Of a stretch of DNA of 64,000 nt, positions 45,601 through 53,285 are shown in pieces. Made by a program: the position numbers and the translations under genes. How positions within the stretch are numbered: the stretch's first letter is position 1; every line of letters starts with the position of its first letter. This DNA comes from an uncultured Lachnospiraceae bacterium. GTDB taxonomy: Bacteria > Bacillota > Clostridia > Lachnospirales > Lachnospiraceae. Below the pieces are notes generated by a model, which was given only the letters and a program-made list of their open reading frames with translations, searched no databases and had not been told where the DNA came from. The stretch is from the NCBI GenBank assembly GCA_910586315.1, contig CAJUIP010000015.1:1-64000 (forward strand). Reading direction: 5' to 3'.

Positions 45601-45788
45601 GCCTCCACTGCCTCCATATCCCGTAAATCGGCCAGAATCACGTCCGCCTTTGCCGCCAGAGAAGCCTCCGGCTCCAAGCTTTCAAAAAACGTATGAGTGA
45701 ACGCATCCAAAGGAGGCATTGCCCGAAAAAGGTCAAGCAGCTTTTGGTCATGTCCAATGAGATAAAATTGTGCGTGGCAATGATACAT
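42630..45788 (-). CDS. Cytoplasmic hybrid sensor histidine kinase with two receivers
   Basis: 1,052 residues from ATG 45788 (TTG 45794 is possible; both follow AAGGAT). No membrane helix. The first 130 residues resemble a degenerate receiver domain. Two PAS regions follow (YLEAAINSSPDLVWYKDKYG and TLETIFTSMDCGIMCHS). The HisKA motif FLSNMSHDIRTPMNAIIGF has H550; HATPase shows NLLDNSIKYTP and GTGLGMAI. Two receivers end the protein (LRALVVDDDF with ILDWILPDMNG; ILLVEDNELN with LMDIQMPVMNG). It begins where the upstream kinase gene stops, so the two are translationally coupled. Output is probably through phosphorelay to a partner elsewhere. Confidence 0.9.
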   Translation of the reverse strand: MYHCHAQFYLIGHDQKLLDLFRAMPPLDAFTHTFFESLEPEASLAAKADVILADLRDMEAVEAAGLLTTKKGRETELILLIKQSQSEYLAPLLPAITDIWTLPMPDSELRFHFLRWQQNYKERKDHWQTSQYLEAAINSSPDLVWYKDKYGIHEKVNDSFCATVSKSKKQVEGRGHAYIWDVEQDDPACIESERIVMEDRKTHVSREVIQAGGEQRILTTYKSPLYDLDGSVMGTVGIAIDMTQEHAYAQELIRKNQTLETIFTSMDCGIMCHSVDGSHIISVNRAALEILGYDSQEALELDGFDMIAQSVLDEDKPILREKIQSLRNLGDNVNIEYRVRHGDGEIIHVMGSIKLMEEDGKRFYQRYLLDCTVQKLQEERERQEAERRQMELLSALGVEYSLVCFFDLVTGEGRALRLGECENGILESLFTGKLSMKECIGRYIETGVYDDDKEILRQATSRKYLEERLTDKPICSVNYRTVCCGKLRYFQMKVARVGSWKEDRGVVLGFRSVDEETRADREKNAILEDALAQANRASKAKSAFLSNMSHDIRTPMNAIIGFTTLAIAHLDHREQVAEYLKKILTSGNHLLGLINNVLDMSHIESGKLHLTEEPCSLPDILHELRNIIQGSVHAKQLELYMDAVDIQHEEICCDRLRLSQALLNLLDNSIKYTPVGGMVSLKIIEKPGAPKGFANYEFHIKDTGIGMSKEFVSHIFESFERERNTTASGIQGTGLGMAITKNIVDMMNGTITVESRPGMGTECSVSLTLRLHDGEKVPQDIPELKDIRALVVDDDFATCDSVTSMLRQMGLCAEWTMSGKEAVLRTRQAVLRNEPYFVYILDWILPDMNGVETARKIRQEMGKDVPIIILSAYDWSDIEDEAREAGVTAFCGKPLFFTELHRCLSSIVNADKLQKTEAERMGVSRSGRILLVEDNELNQEIAKTLLEEAGFSVEIAENGQVAVDRLKAAVPGYYQIVLMDIQMPVMNGYEAARTIRRLEDPVLASIPILALTANAFEEDKQEALHSGMNGHIAKPLDIGVLMQALDQIFDHV

Positions 45789-45795
45789 AATCAAT

Positions 45796-48700
45796 CTATC
45801 CTTTCAGGTACTTGCCAAGGACGTCCAAGAAGAGTTCAATATCCAGGGGCTTGGCGATGTGGGCGTTCATGCCGCTTTTCAGGGCAGTTTCCTTATCTTC
45901 TTCCATGGCGTTGGCCGTCATGGCGATGATGGGCATGGTCTTTACATCCTCACGGGGCAGGGCACGGATGGTACGCGTGGCCTCATAGCCGTCCATGACG
46001 GGCATCTGAACATCCATCAGAATAGCGTCGTAATAATGCTCCTCTGCCCGGCGCATGAGGTTCACGGCATCGGTGCCGTCCGGCGCGGTCTCTACAACAA
46101 AGCCGGTCTCCTCCAGAATGGCCTCGGCAATCTCCCGGTTCAGCTCATTATCTTCAACGACCAGGATTCTCTTGCCGCCGAAATCTACCGCAGTCCAGGA
46201 TTCTTCCTCCTCTTTCTCGACCAGATTGTTGGCAAGCAGCAGCGCGGACTTTAAATCAGACATGAACAGGGGCTTGGCACAAAACGCGGTGATTCCGGCC
46301 TGCTTTGCCTCTTCTTCAATATCTGTCCAGTCGTAGGCGGTAAGAACAATAATGGGGACGTCATTGCCAATCACCGCCCGGATACGCCGCGCGGTCTCAA
46401 TGCCGCTGAGCTCGGGCATCTGCCAATCAATGATATAGGTATGATAGGAGTCTCCCCCGCCATGTGCGCTCTTGGCTCGGTAAACCGCTTCCCTGCCGGA
46501 TGTTGTCCACTCCGCCCGCATTCCGATCTGCCTGAGCATTTTGGAAACGCTCTCGCAGCTGTCGAAGTCATCGTCCACCACGAGGGCCCGCAGGCCGTCC
46601 AGCTCGTTGATCTGAGCCGCGTTCTTTTCTACATCCTGGAGTCTCAGACTCAATTCCACCCGAAACTCGCTGCCTTTTCCCTTTTCACTCTGGACGGTGA
46701 TGGTTCCGCCCATCATATCCACGATGTTTTTCGTGATGGCCATACCCAGGCCGGTGCCCTGGATTCCTGTCTTGGTTGTGCTGGATTCACGCTCAAAGGG
46801 TTCAAAGACATGTTTGGTAAACTCTTCCGTCATACCGATTCCATTATCTTTAACTGTAAAAATGTAATCCCCATATCCATGCCGGAACGTGGTCTGCTGA
46901 GAAATTCTGAAGCTGATCGTCCCGCCTGCCGGAGTGTATTTTACAGCGTTGCTCAACAGGTTGATGAAGACCTGACTCAGCTTCAGGGAGTCCGCGACGA
47001 TATCCTCGTTGACAACATCAAATGTGTCGATGAACAATTCCAGCTGCTTGGCTTTCACTTGGGGCTGGATGATATTGACCAGATTATGAGTCAGCTCCGA
47101 GATATTACAATCCTGTTCTTTGATTTGAACCTTTCCGCTCTCAATACGGCTCATATCCAGGATGTCGTTGATGAGACTGAGCAGATGATTGCTGGAGGAG
47201 AGGACCTTCTGCAGACAGTCACGCACCTGATCCTGGTTATCAATATGGCTGACGGCAATGGTGGTAAACCCGATAATTGCGTTCATGGGGGTACGAATAT
47301 CGTGGGACATATTGGATAAGAAGGCACTTTTGGCACTGTTGGCGTGCTGAGCCTGCATCAAAGCCTCCTGGAGTGCCTTTGTCTGCTCCCGCTGCTTCTG
47401 GACCTGGGCCGTGATATCCTTAGATACCACCATGACCATGATGTCTCCGGTATCATTATCCCGGGTCATGATGAAGGACTGACGGACACACATCTGCTTT
47501 CCTTCTGCGGCCCACCCCCAATAGTCCTCTGTGATCTCCGGTTCTCCCTGATCAAAATGCTGTTTCAGCCTCTCTAAGCTTGTCAGGGCAGTGTATTCTT
47601 CCAAGGATTCCTCCAGGACAAAGGACTTCCACTTCTCAAAGCACTCCGAGGCCGCGCAGGGAGCATGCAGACCGACCCTTTCCAAAAGGGAAACATGTCT
47701 GCCGTCTATGGTACGGACGACATCCTGTTCGATTAAGTCCCGTGTCAGGTTGAATTCAAATGTACAGAAAGCGGTGGCAGTGACCGCGATTTTGTATTGA
47801 CGTTCCTTGCGGTCGGCAACCGCGATTTTTGCCTGAGACTGCCGGTCCTTTTCCTGCAGGCCGGTGATGTGTTCCTGGCTTTCCGCTACCAGCCGCCGGC
47901 GCTGTCTTTGAGTTTGAAAAATCAGGCCGGCGATGTAAACAACAAACATTCCAACCAGAATGCTCTGTAAGATCATGCCTGACTGGTTGGCGTTCTGAAC
48001 CATTTCCCGCGTCACGCTCTGCGGAAATGCCTGCACCAGCACATATTCATTGTTGGGAATACCGACCACACAAAGATTATCTGTTTTACTTCCCGACGCG
48101 CAGATAAATCCATTTTCCCCCGTGCCCTGGCGGAGTGCCTCCCAGGCGGCTTTGGCGGTTTTAGCATCAATATAGCCGGAATCCCGCAAGATATCCAAAA
48201 GAGGCTGGCCGAGGTTTTCGGAAGTGGAGGATGCAATTACCGTTCCGTCCCGGGTACATAAAAAGGTGTCCGCCGGCACGCCAAAATAGCTGGTTGAAAG
48301 CATTTCCTGCAAATAGTTTTCTGCGAGATACAGACCCAGGATTACACCAACGGGCTCACCGTTATGTAGGACAGGGGCGTAGGAAACCGTCAGCATCTGA
48401 CCGGTCAGCTTGTCCGGAAGAATATCCATCCCGCTTTCTCCCTGCATCCCGCGGATGTAGTAATCCTGGTCACTATTGTCTCTGGCTTCCCCGCTGGAAT
48501 TCAGATAGACACCATCGGCATTGGTAAAACAGATGGCGTCAAAAACCGCGTTTGTCTCCATTCCCTTCAGAAAATCCGCATCAATTTCTGACTTCCCCTG
48601 ATCGGAACTGAGCAGATACGCATAGTTTCGTACCCGCAGAAGCGTATTGTTAAACTCGCTTTCGATACGCAGCGCCATCTGCCGTGAGGAATCCAAAGCA

Positions 48701-48828
48701 TAATTAAGGTTTTGACTTTCGATACGCTGCCTGGTTGCGGCGGAATACCACTGAAAGAGTAAAATAATAGCAATCAGTAAAACACCGGTAAATATCGCGT
48801 TTTTCCGGGCTTGTTTTGATGTACGCAT
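45796..48828 (-). CDS. Membrane hybrid sensor histidine kinase with Cache-like sensor
   Basis: 1,010 residues from ATG 48828, six bases after GGAGGGAAG; the longer frame upstream has no site. TM1 is near residues 12-28 and TM2 near 283-303. They flank an extracellular domain with FTNADGVYLNSSGEARDNSDQDYYIRGMQGE, typical of dCache sensors for small ligands. A PAS-like region precedes HisKA, with FLSNMSHDIRTPMNAIIGF and H509. HATPase has FINLLSNAVKYTP and GTGLGMAI. Two receivers follow (IIDWQMPELSG and LMDVQMPVMDG). The catalytic part is a paralogue of the downstream kinase. No HPt or response regulator gene is adjacent. Confidence 0.92.
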   Translation of the reverse strand: MRTSKQARKNAIFTGVLLIAIILLFQWYSAATRQRIESQNLNYALDSSRQMALRIESEFNNTLLRVRNYAYLLSSDQGKSEIDADFLKGMETNAVFDAICFTNADGVYLNSSGEARDNSDQDYYIRGMQGESGMDILPDKLTGQMLTVSYAPVLHNGEPVGVILGLYLAENYLQEMLSTSYFGVPADTFLCTRDGTVIASSTSENLGQPLLDILRDSGYIDAKTAKAAWEALRQGTGENGFICASGSKTDNLCVVGIPNNEYVLVQAFPQSVTREMVQNANQSGMILQSILVGMFVVYIAGLIFQTQRQRRRLVAESQEHITGLQEKDRQSQAKIAVADRKERQYKIAVTATAFCTFEFNLTRDLIEQDVVRTIDGRHVSLLERVGLHAPCAASECFEKWKSFVLEESLEEYTALTSLERLKQHFDQGEPEITEDYWGWAAEGKQMCVRQSFIMTRDNDTGDIMVMVVSKDITAQVQKQREQTKALQEALMQAQHANSAKSAFLSNMSHDIRTPMNAIIGFTTIAVSHIDNQDQVRDCLQKVLSSSNHLLSLINDILDMSRIESGKVQIKEQDCNISELTHNLVNIIQPQVKAKQLELFIDTFDVVNEDIVADSLKLSQVFINLLSNAVKYTPAGGTISFRISQQTTFRHGYGDYIFTVKDNGIGMTEEFTKHVFEPFERESSTTKTGIQGTGLGMAITKNIVDMMGGTITVQSEKGKGSEFRVELSLRLQDVEKNAAQINELDGLRALVVDDDFDSCESVSKMLRQIGMRAEWTTSGREAVYRAKSAHGGGDSYHTYIIDWQMPELSGIETARRIRAVIGNDVPIIVLTAYDWTDIEEEAKQAGITAFCAKPLFMSDLKSALLLANNLVEKEEEESWTAVDFGGKRILVVEDNELNREIAEAILEETGFVVETAPDGTDAVNLMRRAEEHYYDAILMDVQMPVMDGYEATRTIRALPREDVKTMPIIAMTANAMEEDKETALKSGMNAHIAKPLDIELFLDVLGKYLKG

Positions 48829-48972
48829 AAACTTCCCTCCTGAGTGTTTACAACGATGCCCGCATTTTGACATTCCTGCTGTACACACAGAATTTTCCTT
48901 TTTTAAAATACTCGCAATTATATTACCATGAAAATCCAGCTGCTTCAAGGTGTAAGCAATATAAAAAGTGAC

Positions 48973-48995
48973 TGTTCACAGGTATCCTGTGAACA
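48973..48995. promoter_or_regulatory. Palindrome upstream of the kinase operon
   Basis: TGTTCACAGG-TAT-CCTGTGAACA, perfect 10-bp arms. It lies 145 bases before the kinase start and about 110 bases from the ABC promoter, so it may be an operator for either, or a small bidirectional terminator. Confidence 0.5.
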
Positions 48996-49108
48996 TAACC
49001 GCATATGTCCGCTTAAGATTGTCTGCAGTGCATACTTATTCAAGAGAAAAACGTTTGAAACATTGAGTACATGCAAAAAAAGCATGGTTACATATTTATT
49101 ATAAGCAT

Positions 49109-49137
49109 TTGATAGATTGAGGCGACTATAATATAAT
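49109..49137 (+). promoter_or_regulatory. Promoter of the amino-acid ABC operon
   Basis: TTGATA (49109-49114), a 17-base spacer, TATAAT (49132-49137). The first gene starts 137 bases downstream. Confidence 0.65.
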
Positions 49138-49273
49138 CATATTGAAATGCGTGGATTTTCAGACCGCTTCGGAAGTCAGGAAAAACAGAACGGGCGGAAT
49201 CGAATTGCGGCGGAATGGAATCTATTTTTAATCATACAGTGATATCAGGACGGGAAAAGAAGGAGAAAAAGAG

Positions 49274-49945
49274 ATGGATGAGCGGCTTGCCGATATTCTT
49301 ACGGATTCGTTTTTGAAGATTCTTCTGCCAGGGCTTACCGTTACAGTCCCTTTGACGGTGTTATCGTTTTCTATTGCTATGGTCATTGCAATTATTCTGG
49401 CGCTGGTACAGTTTGCCAATATCAGAGGGTTAAAAATCCTGGCAAGGTTTTATATCTGGGTGATTCGGGGAACACCGCTTTTGATTCAGCTTTTTGTTGT
49501 TTTTTATGGACTGCCGAATCTGGGAATTGTTCTTCCTCCATTTCCTTCTGCCGTCATTGTCTTTTCCATCAATGAAGGAGCTTACTGCGCTGAAATCGTT
49601 CGGGCAGCGCTGGAGGCCGTTCCCAAAGGCCAGATGGAAGCGGGATATTGTGTGGGAATGTCTTATCTGCAGACGATGCGAAGAATTGTTTTGCCACAGG
49701 CGATAAGAATTGCATTTCCCTCTCTGTCCAACTCCCTGATTGCTATGGTGAAGGATACGTCACTGGCGGCAAATATTACGGTGACGGAAATGTTCATGGC
49801 GACACAGCGAATTGTGGCGCGTACATATGAGCCGCTGGCTCTGTATCTGGAGGTGGGATTTATCTATCTGATATTTTCCACAGTGCTGACAAAGGTACAG
49901 AGTGTCGGAGAAAAAAAGCTGGCTTTTTATGGCCGGAGGAGGTAG
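49274..49945 (+). CDS. Polar amino-acid ABC transporter permease
   Basis: 223 residues, ATG after AAGGAGAAA. HisM-type fold with five or so helices. The EAA loop reads EIVRAALEAVPKGQMEAGYCVGMSYLQTMRRIVLPQAIRIAFPSLSN, and FYIWVIRGTPLLIQLFVVFYGLP is the other family signature. It forms the membrane channel for the ATPase encoded 4 bases later and the binding lipoprotein after it. Substrate specificity (cystine, glutamine, arginine or other) cannot be read from the permease. Confidence 0.93.
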   Translation: MDERLADILTDSFLKILLPGLTVTVPLTVLSFSIAMVIAIILALVQFANIRGLKILARFYIWVIRGTPLLIQLFVVFYGLPNLGIVLPPFPSAVIVFSINEGAYCAEIVRAALEAVPKGQMEAGYCVGMSYLQTMRRIVLPQAIRIAFPSLSNSLIAMVKDTSLAANITVTEMFMATQRIVARTYEPLALYLEVGFIYLIFSTVLTKVQSVGEKKLAFYGRRR

Positions 49946-49948
49946 CAT

Positions 49949-50686
49949 ATGCTGACGGTCAGGCAGATGAAAAAGACGTTTGGCGGAACAGAGATATTAA
50001 AAGGAGTAGACCTGCAGGTGGATAAAGGGGATGTGGTGGCAATCCTGGGCCCCAGCGGGGCAGGGAAGACAACACTTCTTCGCTGCATGAATTTTCTGGA
50101 AGCAGCGGACAGCGGGGAGCTGGAATTTGACGGACAGAGATTTGAACTTGCTAAAATGACAAAAAAAGAAATTGCCGGTGTAAGAAAGAAGACCGCCTTT
50201 GTGTTCCAGAATTTTAACCTGTTTTCCAATAAAACAGCGCTGGAAAATGTGACAGAGGGGCTGATTATCGCCAGAAAGCTGCCAAAAGCGGAAGCGGAGA
50301 AAACAGGAAGAACAGCGCTTGCTAAAGTTGGGCTTTCTGAGAGGGGGGATTATTACCCCGATCAGCTTTCCGGAGGGCAGCAGCAGAGGGTAGCCATTGC
50401 AAGAGCTGTGGCGGCGGACCCGGAAATTATTTATTTTGATGAACCTACGTCGGCGCTGGACCCGGAGCTGACAGGTGAGGTTTTGGAGGTTATGCGGGGG
50501 CTTGCGGCAGAGGGCAGAACCATGCTGGTGGTAACGCATGAGATGGCATTTGCCGAAAATGTGTCAACGAAGGTCGTTTTTATGGAAGATGGCCGTGTGG
50601 TGGAGGCCGGGAGAACCAGACAGGTGTTTGAAGACCCGAAGGAGGAACGGACACGGGAATTTTTAAGGCATCAGACAACATGTTAA
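49949..50686 (+). CDS. Polar amino-acid ABC transporter ATP-binding protein
   Basis: 245 residues, GlnQ/HisP type. Walker A GPSGAGKTT, Q-loop FVFQNFNLF, signature LSGGQQQRVAIARA, Walker B EIIYFDEPTSALDPE and H-loop VVTHEM are all present. The start codon is preceded by GGAGGTAGC inside the end of the permease gene, indicating coupled translation. Confidence 0.95.
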   Translation: MLTVRQMKKTFGGTEILKGVDLQVDKGDVVAILGPSGAGKTTLLRCMNFLEAADSGELEFDGQRFELAKMTKKEIAGVRKKTAFVFQNFNLFSNKTALENVTEGLIIARKLPKAEAEKTGRTALAKVGLSERGDYYPDQLSGGQQQRVAIARAVAADPEIIYFDEPTSALDPELTGEVLEVMRGLAAEGRTMLVVTHEMAFAENVSTKVVFMEDGRVVEAGRTRQVFEDPKEERTREFLRHQTTC

Positions 50687-50715
50687 AAGGAAAAATGTCA
50701 GGGAGAATATAGGGA

Positions 50716-51540
50716 ATGAAAAAGAGAGCATTAAAAATAATGGCGGCGATGACAGCTTTGGCAGGTATCCTGGCGCTTTCCGGGTGTGACCGGAAAGCAG
50801 GAGAAGCCGCAGCGGCCGGGGACCTTCTTTCACAGATTCAAAGCAGAGGTGAGCTGATTGTGGCAATGGAGGGAACCTGGTCTCCGTGGACATATCACGA
50901 TGAAAATGATCAGTTAACAGGCTATGATGCGGAGATCGCAAGGGCCATTGCAGAGAGGATTGGCGTGAAGGTGACCTTTGTTGAAGGTGAATGGGACGGT
51001 CTTTTTGCAGGTCTCGATGCAGGTCGTTATGATCTGGTGGTAAACGGAGTGGATATTACTGACGAGCGGGCGGAAAAGTATGATTTTTCGGAGCCGTATG
51101 CTTATAACCGTACTGCCATTATTGTCAACGGAGACAATGAGGAGATTCGATCTTTTGAGGATTTGGAGGGAAAGAACACGGCAAATACGATTACCAGTAC
51201 CTACGCAGAACTGGCTGAAAGCTACGGAGCCAACGTAACTGGAGTGGATGATTTAAATCAGACATTTGAGCTGCTTCTTACCGGGCGTATTGATGCGACA
51301 CTCAATGCCGAACTGACCTACTATGATTATATGAAGGCGCATCCCGATGCCAATATCCAGATTGCGGCACTGACAAAAGAGGCGTCCCGGGTGGCGATTC
51401 CGGTCCGGAAAGGAACCGAATCGGAAACATTCCGTGCAGCCATCAACGATGCGATTGAAGCATTAAGAGAGGATGGAACACTGGCAGCGCTTTCGGAAAA
51501 GTATTTTGGAAGCGATGTGTCTCAGGTGCCGCAGGAGTAA
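50716..51540 (+). CDS. Amino-acid ABC transporter substrate-binding lipoprotein
   Basis: 274 residues. Signal MKKRALKIMAAMTALAGILALSGC (lipobox). The family-3 solute-binding fold is clear: GELIVAMEGTWSPWTYHDENDQLTGYDAEIARAIAERIG, then GLDAGRYDLVVNGVDITDERAEKYDFSEPY and the second lobe. The start W-P-x-T-Y and D-x-A-x-A-I residues are typical of cystine or polar amino-acid binders. Third gene of the operon, 29 bases after the ATPase. Confidence 0.93.
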   Translation: MKKRALKIMAAMTALAGILALSGCDRKAGEAAAAGDLLSQIQSRGELIVAMEGTWSPWTYHDENDQLTGYDAEIARAIAERIGVKVTFVEGEWDGLFAGLDAGRYDLVVNGVDITDERAEKYDFSEPYAYNRTAIIVNGDNEEIRSFEDLEGKNTANTITSTYAELAESYGANVTGVDDLNQTFELLLTGRIDATLNAELTYYDYMKAHPDANIQIAALTKEASRVAIPVRKGTESETFRAAINDAIEALREDGTLAALSEKYFGSDVSQVPQE

Positions 51541-51608
51541 AACCGCGCTTCTGCTTCGTTTTGCTAAAAGAAGGCTCCACATAGATATGGAGCAAAGAAA
51601 GGAAGGAA

Positions 51609-51671
51609 AAGAAAGAATTCCATGGGATGTCAAGACTTGGAAAGAGCCTGGATTCCATGGAATTCTTTCTT
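51609..51671. terminator. 17-bp-stem hairpin after the ABC operon
   Basis: 51609-51625 and 51655-51671 are exact inverted arms (core GAAAGAATTCCATGG) with a 29-base loop. The right arm is T-rich and runs into TTTATTTC. It probably ends the ABC transcript. Confidence 0.75.
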
Positions 51672-51674
51672 TAT

Positions 51675-51881
51675 TTCATAGGAAAGACCTTGTTACGTTA
51701 ATGTATAAAAGTAAGATGGCAGAAGGTCTTTCCCACGAAACAAAAAGCACTTCGTGCTTAATATCGCACTGCGGCGGAAAGGAAGATGTCGCTGTCGCGA
51801 CCCGCCGCAGGCGGAGAATCCTGCAGCGCAGGATTCTTTTTAATTTCAGTAGGAAAGACCCTGTTACGTTAATGCATAAAA
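51675..51881. repeat. Intergenic hairpin element, copy C
   Basis: A near-identical sequence, TAGGAAAGACC-y-TGTTACG, occurs at 51679 and 51850, each followed by TTAATG-y-ATAAAA. Between them are AGCACTTCGTGCT, then GGAAGATGTCGCTGTCGCGAC (related to 42562), CCGCCGCAGGCGG and an AATCCTGCAGCGCAGGATT hairpin. A modular repeat block without coding capacity. Confidence 0.65.
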
Positions 51882-51905
51882 TTGGAAAGGGCTTTTTTTG
51901 AGAGG

Positions 51906-53123
51906 TTAATCCAGCACAGAGGCGGCGATGGCATTGGCCAGAGCGTCGATCTCAGATTCATTGTCGGCCTTGAGGGAAGAAGTAACCGTCATCTCTTCAT
52001 CCAGGATGGTCATGTTCTTCAGAGATTCAATCTCCTCTTTCATCAGGGCGCCGGAGCGGGGGGCCCAGGAGCCGCTGCCCATGATGGCCACCGTGCGCTT
52101 TTGCAGGTTGAGGGCCTTCATGTCCATAAGGAAGTTGTGCATGGGCGGGAAGATCCCCAGATTATATGTGACGGAGGCCAGAACAAGGTGGCTGTACTTA
52201 AACAGGTCGGAAATCAGGTAGCTTACATGGGTGGAGGATACATCGTACAGCCGGGTGTTCGTGACACCCCTGGCGGTAAGCTTGGCAGCCAGTACTTCGG
52301 CGGCAGCCTCGGTGTTGCCATACATGGAGGCGTAAACGATCATGACGCCCTTTTCTTCCGGCTCATAAGTGGCCCAATGGGTGTATTTGTCGATAATGTA
52401 GCCCAAATCCTTGCGCCAAACCGGACCATGGAGGGGGCACAGGAATTTGATGTTTTCCAGACCTACGATGCTGGCGGCCTTGTTTAACAGAGCCGTCACC
52501 TGGGGGCCGTATTTGCCAACGATGTTGGTGTAGTAGCGGCGGGCATCGTCGATCCACTCACGGTCGAAGTCGAACTCGTCAGCGAAGAGCTTGCCGTCCA
52601 GAGAGCGGAAGGAGCCAAAGGCGTCGGCCGAAAAGAGCACACCGTTGGTGGTGTCAAAGGTGACCATAGCCTCCGGCCAGTGAACCATAGGGGCGTAGAC
52701 AAAGGCTACCGTGTGTTTGCCGAAGCATTTTGTGTTTCCTTCGGCAACTTCCTCAATGGCGCTTGGATCCAGGCCGAACCCGAACTGGTTGAGCAGAGTC
52801 ACTGCCTTGGGGGTGGTAATAATCTTTACGTCCGGCCAGCGCAGCAGAATTTCCTCAATGGAAGCGGCGTGATCGGGCTCCACGTGGTTGATGACCAGGT
52901 AGTCCAGAGGACGGCCGTTGAGCACTGCTTTTACGTTGGCGATGAACTGCCGTCCTACTGCCCAGTCGGCAGTGTCAAAAAGGACGGTCTTTTCGTCAAG
53001 CAGAACATAAGCGTTGTAAGATACACCGTGGTACAGAGGATGGATGTTCTCAAACAGGGCCAGCCGGTGCTCGTCCGCACCTACCCAGTACAGGTCATCA
53101 GTGACCATACGGTAATTATACAT
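51906..53123 (-). CDS. fprA: Flavodiiron protein (FprA, O2/NO reductase)
   Basis: 405 residues, start after AAAGGAGGCAA. The N-terminal beta-lactamase-like domain holds the di-iron ligands: NHVEPDHAASIEE, a histidine in APMVHWPEAM, FSADAFG and CPLHGPVWR. The C-terminal flavodoxin domain starts IVYASMYGNTEAAAEVLA and has SVTYNLGIFPPMHNFL. The enzyme reduces O2 to water, or NO to N2O, with electrons from rubredoxin. The gene upstream (53286-55196) ends in a rubredoxin domain, which makes an electron path within the operon likely. Confidence 0.95.
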   Translation of the reverse strand: MYNYRMVTDDLYWVGADEHRLALFENIHPLYHGVSYNAYVLLDEKTVLFDTADWAVGRQFIANVKAVLNGRPLDYLVINHVEPDHAASIEEILLRWPDVKIITTPKAVTLLNQFGFGLDPSAIEEVAEGNTKCFGKHTVAFVYAPMVHWPEAMVTFDTTNGVLFSADAFGSFRSLDGKLFADEFDFDREWIDDARRYYTNIVGKYGPQVTALLNKAASIVGLENIKFLCPLHGPVWRKDLGYIIDKYTHWATYEPEEKGVMIVYASMYGNTEAAAEVLAAKLTARGVTNTRLYDVSSTHVSYLISDLFKYSHLVLASVTYNLGIFPPMHNFLMDMKALNLQKRTVAIMGSGSWAPRSGALMKEEIESLKNMTILDEEMTVTSSLKADNESEIDALANAIAASVLD

Positions 53124-53285
53124 ATAGAGTTGCCTCCTTTATTTCCGCGGGCAATGAGCCGGATGCCGTGCCTGCACGGACATTTGGCGAATGCCGCGAG
53201 AGTGAAATACCTCGCAGTTTGCTGCGTATGTAAGCTGTGATGTTTTGCAGCCTGCCGCAGGGTATTTTATGATTCTGGTGTTGCG

